From the NCBI RefSeq assembly GCF_001293685.1, contig NZ_BCAG01000001.1:992001-1056000 (forward strand): a stretch of 64,000 bases of DNA. The letters run 5' to 3'. Numbering within the stretch: position 1 is the first letter of the stretch; each line of letters starts with the position of its first letter. Below, piece after piece: positions 43,828-52,606 of the stretch. A model generated the notes under the pieces. The model made no database searches. It was given only the letters and a program-made list of their open reading frames with translations, and was not told the origin of the DNA. The stretch is from Desulfatitalea tepidiphila (GTDB lineage Bacteria; Desulfobacterota; Desulfobacteria; Desulfobacterales; Desulfosarcinaceae). Both the position numbers and the translations under genes were made by a program.

Positions 43828-46800
43828 GTATGGGCGGAACGGATAACGTCAGGGAGTATTACCGGCTCGTCACCGAGATGGACATCGGTGAGGTGGCCCG
43901 GGAACTCCTGCCGAGACGGATCACCCAGGAGACCGGCCAGCGCCTGATGTGCGACTGTCCCAACCATCAGAGCCAGTCGCGCCTGTCGTTGCATGTGATG
44001 CTCGACAAGCAGGGCTGGTACTGCTTCGGCTGCGGGGTTGGCGGTGACGTGCTGCAGCTCGTGGAGTTCATTCAGACGGGCTCTGTCACCGCCGGGCAAT
44101 CCGGTCCGATGCCGGACAGCCACCGCCAGGCCCGGGACTATCTCGCCAAGAAGGCGGGTTTGCCGCCGCTGTCGCGCTATGGCCTCAGCCAGGAGCGTCT
44201 GGCCCAGACAGAGGCCGACCGCGCCTTCGAACTGCGGGTCAAGGACGCGCTGACGGCGCTGGCCAAGCTTTACCACGCCAAGCTCAAGGAGTCGCCGGAG
44301 GTCCTCGACTGGCTGAAATCCAAATACGCCTTGAGCGAGGAGACCATCGACGATCTGCTGATCGGCTATGCGGACAACGCCTCCGGAGCGGTCGCTCAAC
44401 TGACCGGAGGTGAAGACGGTTTCTCCAAACGGGAGCTTGCCGCCACCGGCGCTTTCCGGCCCACCAGCCAGGACGGCCTGACGCCATTTTTCGAGCGCCG
44501 GATCGTTTTCCCCTACTGGAGCCGTGGCCGGGTGGTATTCATGATCGGCCGCAAGACGCCGTGGACCCCGGACGTGGGCTGGGAGCAAGGGAAAAACAAG
44601 AAGTTGCCGGTTCACGACGAGCACCAGCGACCCTACGTCGCCGATTTCATCAACAACGCGCTGCTGTTCAACGAGGACTGTCTGCTGGCCAGGCCCGGCA
44701 AGGTGATCATCACGGAGGGGGTGACCGATTGTCTGGCGCTGATGCAACTGGGCCTGCCCACCGTATCTCCGGTCACCGTCCGCATCCGGGCCGCCGATTG
44801 GGAGCGCCTGATCCCCAAGCTGCGCGGCGTCGAAACCGTATACATCTGCCAGGACAACGAACTCTCCCAGGCCGGTCTCAAAGGGGCGCTGCAAACCGCC
44901 CGCACCCTGGCCGAACACAAGATCGACACCCGTCTGGTAACGCTGCCCTTATCGGAGACACAGATCTCGGCCCGGCAGGAGCTGACCGAACGGTTCAGCC
45001 TGACGGCGAGCGTGGGGCCGAAGGAACTGGCCAAGCTGCTGGCGGGACGTCCAGCCGAAGAAATCCAGGCGGCCGAGGCGCTTCTGGCCACCGCCAAGAT
45101 CGACGTCAACGATTACATTGCCGCCGGGCATACCCGGGAGGATTTCGAACGCCTGCTCGCCGAAGCCAGCACGCCCATCGAGTTCGGCGTGCACTCGCTG
45201 CCCGAGGGCGCTGAAGAAGAGGAGCGCAACCGCCTACTCGAGCCGATCCTGGGAGAGATTTCCGAGCAGTCGCCGTTGGAACAGGCCCGTCTGCTGAAGC
45301 TGGTGCAGGAGCGCATCGGCGGTGGCGTCTCCATGGCCACCCTGAAAGAGCAGATCCGCGCCATCCAGAAGGACCGCAAGGTCGAGTTCCGTAACGAAAA
45401 GAAAAAGGCCAAGCGGATGTCCGGCGCGATGCCCGGATCGTGCCGCACCCGGGTCGACGAGGTGCTGATCGACACGGAACTGGAGAACGGCGCTCCCGAT
45501 TACACCCTGGCCGCCGAGGCCGCCTACGACTGGTTCACCTCCAACGGTGCCCAGTTCTTTCACACCCTGCAGGGCGAGCCGTTCATGTATTTCGACAACG
45601 CCATCTACTGGATGGATTCACCGGACCGGGGCCGCAAGCGCCATTATGCGGCCATGCTCTACAAACACACGGGCATGGTGCCGACCACGGGCGGCGGACG
45701 GACATTTTTCGAGGTACTGCCCAGCCTGGCGATGATCCGTGGCCAGGTGCGCGACCATTTTTCCTGGCTGCACACCGATGTGGCTTCCTACACCGTCTAT
45801 TTCAATCTGAATAATCCGGAGCACGAGATCGCCAAGATCACCCCGGACGAGATTCAGATCATGAAGAACGGCGGTAACGAGGACGGCATCATCCTGGACG
45901 GCTCGCGCAAGATGAAGCCGCTGAAATTCCTGCCCGACGCCGACCTCGAAGAGGCGGACCGGCTCCTGGTCGATCTGCTGGTGGGCAACATGACCTGCCC
46001 GCAAGGAGATCGCTTTCTCATCCTTTCCTGGCTCTCCTGCTTCCTGCTGATCGATTTCGCCGGGACGCGGCCCATGACCCGCTTCGAGGGCTCGGCCGGA
46101 TCGGGCAAGACCACCGCCAGCAAGATCACGTCGACGCTGCTCTTCGGCGAGCCCCAGCACAAGAAGGCCACCGACGCGGCGAACTATACCGATGGCTCGC
46201 AGAACCCGCTCATCGTCCTCGACAACATCGAGGTCAAGCAGATGACCGAGGATCTGACCACCTTCATGCTGACCAGCATCACCGGCATCGCCAAGGAGAA
46301 ACGCAAGAGCGGCACCGACAGCGAGACCATCACCGAACGAACCAAATGCCTGCTGAACACCACCGGCATCGAGCCGCTGTGCGGGGAGCTTTCGGAGATA
46401 CTGTCGAGGTCCTTCGTCATCAACTTCGACCTCGCCAACCAGGCCAGCGACTGTTTTCTGGAATCGGAGGTCATCTCCGCCATCCAGCAGAACCGGGATC
46501 TGATCATCTCGGCCATCATGAAGCGGACCAGCCATGTGCTGGCGATGATTCGGGACGGAGCCCAGAAACAGGTCATGCGCCTGCTGCACCGAACCATGCC
46601 GACTCATGGCAAGCGCCGGTGCAACGACTACCTGAGCCTGATGTATCTGATGATGCTGGCCGGGTCCGAGGAACACGAGGTGACCACCGGACTCGAGGAT
46701 CTGAGCCCGCTGTTCATCGAGCAGATCCATTCCATCAACGACACCAGCCAGGAGATGGCGCGGGAGTCGAACCCCATCGCAACGGCGCTGGCATCGCTCT

Positions 46801-47135
46801 TCCATGCCTACCGAAACGCGGTGGAGCTGGACGAGAAGGCCCGCTACGGCGAGGACGACCGGGCAAACCACGTAGTGGGGTTCATCGAACGCTACCAGGT
46901 GAGGTTCGAGAACGAGAACACCATGGAGCCAGTGTCAGCGGGACGGTTGCTCGCGGCGCTGCGCAGGGTCGGCCGGGAATTCAACCTCGAGTTCGAATAC
47001 AAGAAACCCGCCCAGCTCGGTCGGCGCATCAGCAACGACCTGGATGTCATCCGGGACGCCGGGTTCGACATCGACCGGCAGCGCAACGCCCACACCAAAA
47101 ACTTTGAGTATTGGATCTGCCACAAGAGCAGGTAA
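43824..47135 (+). CDS. Primase-helicase fusion (CHC2 zinc finger, TOPRIM, P-loop ATPase)
   Basis: This replication protein has 1103 aa. The N terminus has a CHC2-type zinc finger (MCDCPNHQ with WYCFGCGVGGDVL, about residues 43-75) as in DnaG primases. A TOPRIM-like catalytic core contains KVIITEGVTDCLALMQLGLP (near residue 294) and VYICQDNE. After a helical linker the C-terminal third is a P-loop ATPase with Walker A FEGSAGSGKTTA (near 755) and Walker B PLIVLDNIEV, similar to element helicases. It probably primes and unwinds the phage origin. It ends the operon that starts at 38534, and the AT-rich ABC-F insert follows directly. Confidence 0.88.
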   Translation: MSMGGTDNVREYYRLVTEMDIGEVARELLPRRITQETGQRLMCDCPNHQSQSRLSLHVMLDKQGWYCFGCGVGGDVLQLVEFIQTGSVTAGQSGPMPDSHRQARDYLAKKAGLPPLSRYGLSQERLAQTEADRAFELRVKDALTALAKLYHAKLKESPEVLDWLKSKYALSEETIDDLLIGYADNASGAVAQLTGGEDGFSKRELAATGAFRPTSQDGLTPFFERRIVFPYWSRGRVVFMIGRKTPWTPDVGWEQGKNKKLPVHDEHQRPYVADFINNALLFNEDCLLARPGKVIITEGVTDCLALMQLGLPTVSPVTVRIRAADWERLIPKLRGVETVYICQDNELSQAGLKGALQTARTLAEHKIDTRLVTLPLSETQISARQELTERFSLTASVGPKELAKLLAGRPAEEIQAAEALLATAKIDVNDYIAAGHTREDFERLLAEASTPIEFGVHSLPEGAEEEERNRLLEPILGEISEQSPLEQARLLKLVQERIGGGVSMATLKEQIRAIQKDRKVEFRNEKKKAKRMSGAMPGSCRTRVDEVLIDTELENGAPDYTLAAEAAYDWFTSNGAQFFHTLQGEPFMYFDNAIYWMDSPDRGRKRHYAAMLYKHTGMVPTTGGGRTFFEVLPSLAMIRGQVRDHFSWLHTDVASYTVYFNLNNPEHEIAKITPDEIQIMKNGGNEDGIILDGSRKMKPLKFLPDADLEEADRLLVDLLVGNMTCPQGDRFLILSWLSCFLLIDFAGTRPMTRFEGSAGSGKTTASKITSTLLFGEPQHKKATDAANYTDGSQNPLIVLDNIEVKQMTEDLTTFMLTSITGIAKEKRKSGTDSETITERTKCLLNTTGIEPLCGELSEILSRSFVINFDLANQASDCFLESEVISAIQQNRDLIISAIMKRTSHVLAMIRDGAQKQVMRLLHRTMPTHGKRRCNDYLSLMYLMMLAGSEEHEVTTGLEDLSPLFIEQIHSINDTSQEMARESNPIATALASLFHAYRNAVELDEKARYGEDDRANHVVGFIERYQVRFENENTMEPVSAGRLLAALRRVGREFNLEFEYKKPAQLGRRISNDLDVIRDAGFDIDRQRNAHTKNFEYWICHKSR

Positions 47136-47204
47136 ATGGAATTTTTTTTTGCCCAAACTGGATGATATGACGACACTGAACTTTATCAAAATCAAAGGCA
47201 AAAC

Positions 47205-47233
47205 TTGACGCCATCATCCTGTGATGCTAAGTT
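47205..47233 (+). promoter_or_regulatory. Promoter of the ABC-F gene
   Basis: TTGACG (47205-47210) and TAAGTT (47228-47233) are spaced by exactly 17 bp in AT-rich DNA, ahead of the attenuator leader. Confidence 0.65.
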
Positions 47234-47249
47234 AAAAGCAAATTTATAT

Positions 47250-47416
47250 GGAGGTATACCCTTGAGAATCTAACGGAAACGAGCCTTCACGAAATTTTCG
47301 TGTTCCCATTTTGGATCGTTAAAATTATCCAAAAAATGGCGTTCTGTTTCCGTAGATCTTGGGTGGCTTCAGCGTTTATGATTTGAATGCCACGTTTAAG
47401 ACGTGGCATTTTTTAT
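47250..47416 (+). promoter_or_regulatory. Attenuator leader with 3-codon upstream ORF
   Basis: GGAGG (47250-47254) precedes a tiny ORF TTG AGA ATC TAA (47262-47273; Met-Arg-Ile). Then follow alternative stems: ACGGAAAC (47273-47280) with GTTTCCGT (47346-47353), an inner CACGAAA/TTTCGTG (47288-47302), CCATTTTGGAT (47306-47316) with ATCC...AATGG (47327-47339), and a final terminator AATGCCACGT/ACGTGGCATT with T tract (47386-47416). Ribosome stalling on the short ORF by an antibiotic would rearrange the stems and allow read-through. Confidence 0.75.
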
Positions 47417-47481
47417 TTTAGCTGATTTCATGGGAATGGGACGTCCAGTATGTTTTGTTACAGCATGCTTGGAGGTCAACA

Positions 47482-48993
47482 ATGTCAATATCTTTTCAAA
47501 ACGTTACCTTTTCTTATGATAGTGCAATATCCTCATTGCTTGAGGACATCACAGTTCATCTTGCGGAAGGATGGACAGGAATCGTAGGGCCAAACGGTGC
47601 AGGGAAAACGACTTTTCTGCAACTTGCGGCAGGACATCTACAGGTACAGCAAGGGACTATCAAACGGTCCGGACATATAGTTTTCTGCCCGCAGCGCACT
47701 GACGATGTTCCGGCACAGCTATCACTTTTGATTTCTACCGTTGAAGCAGAGGCATGCGTACTGCGTGGAAAGCTAAGGCTTGGCGATGATTGGGTAAGTC
47801 GCTGGCCGACACTAAGTCATGGCGAGCGTAAGCGTGCTCAAATTGCTGTCGCTCTCTGGCAACAACCGGATGTCCTTCTTCTTGATGAACCGACCAATCA
47901 TATTGATATTACGGCCCGTGAGCTGCTTATAGAAGCGCTTACGTCATTTCGTGGTATTGGCCTGCTGGTTAGCCATGACCGAGATTTGCTTGACCTTCTT
48001 TGCCAGCAATGTATTTTTCTCGACCCCCCTCAAGCCATAATACAACCTGGCAATTATACGAAAGCTGCCGCAGATGTTAAACGAGAAGAATCAAGTTTGC
48101 AGGATAGACGTCATAGTTTGCAACAAAACCTGGAACGATTAAAGGACGAGTCGAAACGTCGCTGCGCTAAAGCCTCACGCGCCAACAAAAAGAAATCGAA
48201 ACGTCATTTGGCACGTGGTGACAGCGATGGGCGTGCCAAAATCGACCTGGCTCGTGTTTCAGGACAGGATGGTCATGCCGGGCGTCTTGCTAAGCAATTA
48301 AAAGGTCGTATAAAGCATGTGCAGGAACAAATTTCTGATATAGAAATCAAGAAACGCTATGCAACTCATTTCTGGATCGATGGTTCCGTCTCTCCACGTC
48401 GAATCCTCTTTACTATTCCTGCTGACATAATCGCTCTCGATGAATCAAGAAAATTGCATATACCAGAGATTACAATGCTACGTGACGATCGCATTGCTAT
48501 TACTGGAGCAAATGGAATGGGAAAGACAACTTTTATTCGACATATTCTTAACCACATAAATATTCCTAATGAGCATTTGGTATATTTACCGCAAGAGATT
48601 GACATGATGAAAACCCGAAAAATCATGGCAGATGTAAATCACCTTTCTCATGAACAACTTGGTAAAATTATGACAGTGGTGAGTGCTCTTGGGTCACGCC
48701 CTGAACGACTGTTACATAACCTTGATATCAGCCCAGGTGAATTGCGCAAGGTGCTATTGGCGCTTGGAATTATTCGTCAGCCGCATTTAATTGTTATGGA
48801 TGAACCGACAAATCATCTCGATCTTCCAGCAATCGAGTGCTTAGAGAATGCCCTGAAAGATTGCCCCTGTGGCCTGTTGCTGATCAGCCATGATTTGCAT
48901 TTCCTCCAACAGGTCACTAGTAAACGGTGGCACCTGGGTCAACATGAAACGAACGTTATCATTTCTATAGATAATCGAAAGACAACGGATTGA
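47482..48993 (+). CDS. ABC-F ribosomal protection protein (antibiotic resistance type)
   Basis: This protein of 503 aa has two ABC ATPase domains and no membrane segment, which marks the ABC-F class acting on ribosomes, not a transporter. Domain 1 has Walker A GPNGAGKT (36-43), signature LSHGERKR and Walker B LLLDEPTNHID. Domain 2 has GANGMGKT (near 342), ISPGELRK and VMDEPTNHLD. The interdomain linker is long and very basic (ASRANKKKSKRH), as in drug-dislodging members of the Lsa/Vga/Msr type. GGAGG lies 7 nt before ATG 47482. Low GC content and its own attenuator leader point to recent transfer into the prophage as a moron. Confidence 0.85.
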   Translation: MSISFQNVTFSYDSAISSLLEDITVHLAEGWTGIVGPNGAGKTTFLQLAAGHLQVQQGTIKRSGHIVFCPQRTDDVPAQLSLLISTVEAEACVLRGKLRLGDDWVSRWPTLSHGERKRAQIAVALWQQPDVLLLDEPTNHIDITARELLIEALTSFRGIGLLVSHDRDLLDLLCQQCIFLDPPQAIIQPGNYTKAAADVKREESSLQDRRHSLQQNLERLKDESKRRCAKASRANKKKSKRHLARGDSDGRAKIDLARVSGQDGHAGRLAKQLKGRIKHVQEQISDIEIKKRYATHFWIDGSVSPRRILFTIPADIIALDESRKLHIPEITMLRDDRIAITGANGMGKTTFIRHILNHINIPNEHLVYLPQEIDMMKTRKIMADVNHLSHEQLGKIMTVVSALGSRPERLLHNLDISPGELRKVLLALGIIRQPHLIVMDEPTNHLDLPAIECLENALKDCPCGLLLISHDLHFLQQVTSKRWHLGQHETNVIISIDNRKTTD

Positions 48994-49446
48994 GTATTCG
49001 CAGCTCCGGTTTTGCGGTGGTGCGGTGATCACCGCTGTCCCTTGCGGTGGATGACCACCGCACGCCAAACCCTTGCCAGACAAGGCTTTCATGGCCTTTG
49101 CGGTGGTTGCGGTGGTAAATCCAGAGGTCTCACCCCCTATGGGTTGAAATATTTTTTCTACCTACCAACCCGACATCCCACGCCAGGCAAATTCCGGCCC
49201 AGCGTGAGAAACATTCCCCAAATACCACCGCAACCACCGCACTCTCTCTTCTCTTTCTTCATAACTATCTAAAAACAAATAACAAACAAAGAACTACCAC
49301 CTGCGGTGGGACAAGTAAACCTTCCACCGCACGACCACCGCGGCCACCGCACGTATCCACCGCAGCAGGTGGTCACCGACGGTTTCAGGGCAGCTCCGGT
49401 AAGTAACGGGAAAGGCGATTAACCCGTATTTCTGGAGCCTGAAGCC
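48994..49446. other. Gene-free stretch filled by GCGGTGG repeats
   Basis: No protein gene is supported here. The stretch contains the repeat array and, at its right end, promoter-like motif copy 2. Confidence 0.6.
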
Positions 49447-49541
49447 ATGAGCCTTCTGAAAACCATGATCAAGCACACCGCCGGAGGGCAGGAAGCCTCG
49501 GCAGGATGTGAAACCCCATCATTACCACCGCAACCACCGCA
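49013..49541. repeat. Array of TGCGGTGG / CCACCGCA sites
   Basis: The octamer occurs in direct orientation near 49013, 49043, 49099, 49108 and 49302, and inverted near 49055, 49225, 49234, 49324, 49344, 49357, 49525 and 49534, with one-base variants at 49021 and 49035's palindrome (GCGGTGATCACCGC, 49022-49035) and 49335. Pairs are often 9 bp apart. The last two fall inside the next gene and encode Pro-Gln repeats. Confidence 0.75.
49376..49406 (+). promoter_or_regulatory. Two-part phage promoter-like motif, copy 2
   Basis: CCGAC at 49376 and TCCGGTAAGTAA at 49395-49406, offset 19 bp. It lies 40 bp before the next start codon. Confidence 0.75.
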
Positions 49542-50217
49542 GCCCGCCATCTATGTCTCCACCGGACTCGATGTCCACGAGATCGAGGACGCCCGCGACC
49601 GGCCTGAAGACAGGGAGGTCAACGGCACGCTGTGCCGCCGTCTGTCGCCTGAATACTTTGCCTGGCTACGTTCCCGCATGGTCACGGCCCAAGCCGCGCA
49701 CAAGGCCGGAAAGCTCCCCGAGGATGCCTGGAATACGCTGCGGCAGCGATTCAACGCCCTGCAGGAGCTGGCCATCCGGGAATTCGGCAAGGAAAGCCTC
49801 CAGGAGGTCCTGCAGTCCTTTTCCCCGAAGAACTACCGGCCACCCGCGCTTCGTCCCGAGCCCCAGGAGAAACCCGTCGAAGCTCCCAGAAAGGACTGGA
49901 TTTATCCCGGGAACCAAGCTTGGAAATGTAAGCAGCCGGTGACTTCCCAGGCAGTCGCCAAGGTCGACGCCATCCGTGAGGAGGCCATGGCCAAGGGCTG
50001 GTCCGAGGCACGCCTCTACCAGAACCAGGGCCGATTCCGGTTTCCTTGCGGCGAGGACTACGGCCTGGTCTGCTTCGTCGATGGCGATCAGGAGATTGGC
50101 GAGGTCACCGAGCGTTCTATCGAAATTATCCATGGGCCGAAGTCCGGGCGTCCCAGCACGCTGCGGTTCTACAACCCGGACGTGCCGCAGCCGTGGATGA
50201 AGAAAGTGGAGGATTGA
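49447..50217 (+). CDS. Hypothetical phage protein
   Basis: This protein of 256 aa has a Pro-rich start (PPQPPQP, encoded by two repeat octamers). A helical domain (LSPEYFAWLRSRMVTAQAAH, WNTLRQRFNALQELAIREFG) is followed by a Pro-rich linker and a C-terminal part with DAIREEAMAKGWSEARLYQN and YGLVCFVDGDQEIGEVTERS. No family was recognised. It may bind DNA near the repeat array, but this is only suggested by location. The next gene starts 3 bp after its stop. Confidence 0.7.
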   Translation: MSLLKTMIKHTAGGQEASAGCETPSLPPQPPQPAIYVSTGLDVHEIEDARDRPEDREVNGTLCRRLSPEYFAWLRSRMVTAQAAHKAGKLPEDAWNTLRQRFNALQELAIREFGKESLQEVLQSFSPKNYRPPALRPEPQEKPVEAPRKDWIYPGNQAWKCKQPVTSQAVAKVDAIREEAMAKGWSEARLYQNQGRFRFPCGEDYGLVCFVDGDQEIGEVTERSIEIIHGPKSGRPSTLRFYNPDVPQPWMKKVED

Positions 50218-50220
50218 GCC

Positions 50221-50499
50221 GTGAAGAAAAAGAAACGCTACGCCAACGCCAAGGATGTCCTGCCCGAGGAACTCTTCGAGCAGATCCAGAAGCACTACAC
50301 CGGAATTCTCTGGGTTCCGGCACCGAGCCGGTTTTACCAGGAACGCCGTGACCTTGTGCTTGCCCTTCATCTGCAGGGGATCAGCAGCCAGGAGATCTCC
50401 AACCTCGCCGGTGTGACCACCCGCCGGGTCAACCAGATCATCGCCGCCGAACGAAAACAGGATCGGGACCGACAGTTGGCCATCGATTCCGGTAAGTAA
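50221..50499 (+). CDS. Small HTH protein (Mor/CD3324-like)
   Basis: This protein of 92 aa starts at GTG 50221. The segment YANAKDVLPEELFEQIQKHY is the opening of CD3324-like/Mor-type small regulators, and the C-terminal half forms a helix-turn-helix (LHLQGISSQEISNLAGVTTR). It may be a transcription activator of late genes. Its last codons (Asp-Ser-Gly-Lys-stop) are part of the third copy of the repeated promoter motif, so the promoter for the next unit is embedded in its 3' end. Confidence 0.75.
   Translation: MKKKKRYANAKDVLPEELFEQIQKHYTGILWVPAPSRFYQERRDLVLALHLQGISSQEISNLAGVTTRRVNQIIAAERKQDRDRQLAIDSGK
50469..50499 (+). promoter_or_regulatory. Two-part phage promoter-like motif, copy 3
   Basis: CCGAC at 50469 and TCCGGTAAGTAA at 50488-50499, offset 19 bp, overlapping the end of the HTH gene. 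A GGCGGGAG/CTCCCGCC hairpin follows before the small-terminase-like gene. Confidence 0.75.
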
Positions 50500-50590
50500 C
50501 CCCTGAACCGGCGGGAGCGCGTTTGGAGGCTAAATCGGCCTCCCGCCCCGCATCCCGGCTTGGGAAAACAATATTCGGCAGGATTTCCAC

Positions 50591-51091
50591 GTGGCACTGA
50601 ACAAACCGGACAAAGAGACGCTGGACCGCTGGCACCGCAACGAGGGCAAGACCGAACCGCCCCGGCGCGGGCCTGGTGCGCCCGAGGGCAACCAGAACCG
50701 GCTGCGTCACGGCATCTTTGCCGACCGCTGCCTGACCCCGGAAGAGAAGGTCATGTTCGATGCAATCATCGACCGCCTCAATCAGGACTTCGAGTTCAAC
50801 AAGTCCAGCGACTTCCTGCAGGTGGAGCTGGTGGGCGTCTACTCGGTGAAGCTGGTCCGCGCCCAGATCGAGGGGAACACCGACGCCGCCGAGAAGCTCG
50901 ACCGGATGATCCGCTGCCACATGAAGGATCTCAAGACCACCAAGATCGCCCGTGAGGGTGAGGAGCCGAAAGGCCCGCAGACCTCTCCGGCGGAATGGGC
51001 GGCGGCTCTGCTCGAGAAGGTGGCCGAGGCCGCCAATGCTCCGGCCTCGAAAACCTCCGGCCGCAAGAAACGCGGAAAGAATTGCGGATAA
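50591..51091 (+). CDS. Terminase small subunit-like protein
   Basis: This protein of 166 aa starts at GTG 50591. The motif RRGPGAPEGNQNRLRHGIFA is a common signature at the start of small terminase-like phage proteins. The rest is helical (MFDAIIDRLNQDFEFNKSSD, LEKVAEAANAP) with a basic tail. Small terminases recognise phage DNA for packaging. The large terminase would normally follow directly, but here 2.8 kb with a repeat array and recombinase genes intervenes. The call is by motif and order. Confidence 0.6.
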   Translation: MALNKPDKETLDRWHRNEGKTEPPRRGPGAPEGNQNRLRHGIFADRCLTPEEKVMFDAIIDRLNQDFEFNKSSDFLQVELVGVYSVKLVRAQIEGNTDAAEKLDRMIRCHMKDLKTTKIAREGEEPKGPQTSPAEWAAALLEKVAEAANAPASKTSGRKKRGKNCG

Positions 51092-51167
51092 CACCATGGA
51101 GGGCTTTTCCGATGACCCCGACACACGGCGACTTGCGGCAAACGACTTCAGCGGGAATTGCGGATAA
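51079..51167 (+). repeat. 13-bp direct repeat at the 3' end of the small terminase gene
   Basis: GAATTGCGGATAA occurs at 51079-51091 (including the stop codon) and again at 51155-51167. It suggests a duplicated gene end or a recombination footprint. Confidence 0.5.
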
Positions 51168-51247
51168 GACGTGTTCCTTGCACTTTCGGAATTGGCATTC
51201 TCCGGCGGCCGATCATCATTCCCACTCCTCGATTTCTTCCTGCAGCC

Positions 51248-51490
51248 CTCGATATCCGCTTGGCATGTGTGCGCATAAACCGAGCCGCATAACCCAAGTA
51301 GATATTGGCATGTTCACGCCGGGGCTCTCTCACACAACCCAAGTAAATATGGGCATGTCGAGCCCCAGTCAGAACCGGCCAAGCCCCGCAAACAGCCATT
51401 CCTTCGGCAGCGGCCCTCGCATATGCCAAGCAGATATTGCCATGTGTGTTCCGCGCCCGGAGCGCACAAGCCAAGCAGTTATAGCCATGT
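51248..51490. repeat. Degenerate repeat array with 45-bp period
   Basis: A 21-bp unit of the form (C/G)CCAAG(T/C)AGATATTGGCATGT ends at 51268 (partial), 51313, 51358, 51445 and 51490, with a decayed unit near 51378-51400. Spacings are 45, 45, 87 and 45 bp. The 24-bp intervals are GC-rich and different. All spacings are multiples of three, and the minus strand is open (51501-51148, repeats like HANIYLGYA), but there is no ribosome-binding site. Confidence 0.7.
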
Positions 51491-51691
51491 GCGGCCGACA
51501 AACAGAAAAGGAGAAATTCCGGTCAATCGATATTTCCCGCTCCGCCCGGGAGGAAGAGACCCTCCGTCATGATCATTCATCATCGGCGGATGTGTTCTTC
51601 TGCGGGCACTGTCATTCACTGTCTTCGACACTGCCTCGGCCAACGAAAACAGGAGCAGCCGAGGCCGCCCCCATCGTCGGGTCCGGAAGGA

Positions 51692-52606
51692 TCAGAGGCG
51701 TTCGAGGGCTTCCTCGAGCTGACCGTCCACGAGGTGGGTATAGATTTGGGTGGTGGACACGTCGCGATGCCCCAAGGCCCGCTGCACCACGAGCAGGTCG
51801 TTGGTCGCGCCGTAGAGGTGGGTGGCGAAGGTGTGCCGCAGCCCGTGCGGCGTCAGTTCCTTTTCGATCCCGGCCTTCCGCAGCCAGTGGGCGAGCCGGT
51901 TGGCTATCTGCCGCTGGCAGAGTCTGCAGTCCCGGTTCGACAGGAACAGGGCTTCCATTTCTGGGCGGCCGTGTCGACGACGCTCGGCCAGGTAACGGCG
52001 CAGCAATGTGCGGAGGTCGGTCTTGATGAACTTGACCTGCGGCACATTCCCCTTGGCCCGCACCCGCAGATGCTTGGCGTCGAGGTCGATGTCATCCATG
52101 TCGAGCGCGGCCAGCTCGCCAAGCCTGATCCCGGTGCCCAGCAACACCTCGATCATGGCGCGGTCGCGCAGCGTGGAGAAATCGGTCCGCCCCTTGAGCT
52201 CCTTGAGCAGACGTTTCTTTTCGGCGGTAGTCAGGAAGACCGGCAGCTTTCTCGGCAACCGATGCATGCGGATGGACCGGGCCGGGTTTTCACCGACCAC
52301 GCCCGCCTCGGAGGCCCAGGCGAAAAAGGCCCGCACCGCCGCCTTCATCCGATGGAGCGAGGCCGCCGAGCGTGGGCCTCGCCCGCTCTCGGTGACCGCC
52401 CCGGCGGAAAACACCTGGTCGAGGAGCCCGGCCGTGACCTCCCGGCAGACGATGCCCGGGGCCAGCTCCCCGGCCACGCGGACCACCAGGGCGAGGTCCC
52501 GGCGGTATGCGGCTATGGTCGCCGGGGAGCGTCCTTCGGCCGACAGGCGGGCACAGAACGCCTCTGTCGCGCCCGTCAGACCGAGGTCAGCCGTTCGGTT
52601 GCTCAT
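51692..52606 (-). CDS. XerC/D-like tyrosine recombinase
   Basis: This protein of 304 aa has an N-terminal SAM-like domain (FCARLSAEGRSPATIAAYRR) and a complete catalytic domain: Arg in GTGIRLGELAAL, HGLRHTFATHL (His and Arg), LGHRDVSTTQ and the nucleophile in IYTHL. It is of Xer/simple-recombinase size and lacks an arm-binding domain. It lies on the minus strand inside a rightward packaging module, overlaps the preceding core-binding-domain gene by 20 bp and faces the repeat array 200 bp away. It may act on sites in that array. Confidence 0.93.
   Translation of the reverse strand: MSNRTADLGLTGATEAFCARLSAEGRSPATIAAYRRDLALVVRVAGELAPGIVCREVTAGLLDQVFSAGAVTESGRGPRSAASLHRMKAAVRAFFAWASEAGVVGENPARSIRMHRLPRKLPVFLTTAEKKRLLKELKGRTDFSTLRDRAMIEVLLGTGIRLGELAALDMDDIDLDAKHLRVRAKGNVPQVKFIKTDLRTLLRRYLAERRRHGRPEMEALFLSNRDCRLCQRQIANRLAHWLRKAGIEKELTPHGLRHTFATHLYGATNDLLVVQRALGHRDVSTTQIYTHLVDGQLEEALERL

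Noticed and set aside
47482-48993. ABC transporter ATPase
   Set aside because: Two ATPase domains in one chain, no membrane partner and a basic interdomain linker identify an ABC-F protein, which does not transport.
51248-51490. CRISPR array
   Set aside because: Units are only 21 bp, clearly degenerate, with 24-bp intervals and one decayed member; there is no leader, and no cas gene is in the window. The Cas4-like nuclease at 38866 belongs to a phage recombination operon.
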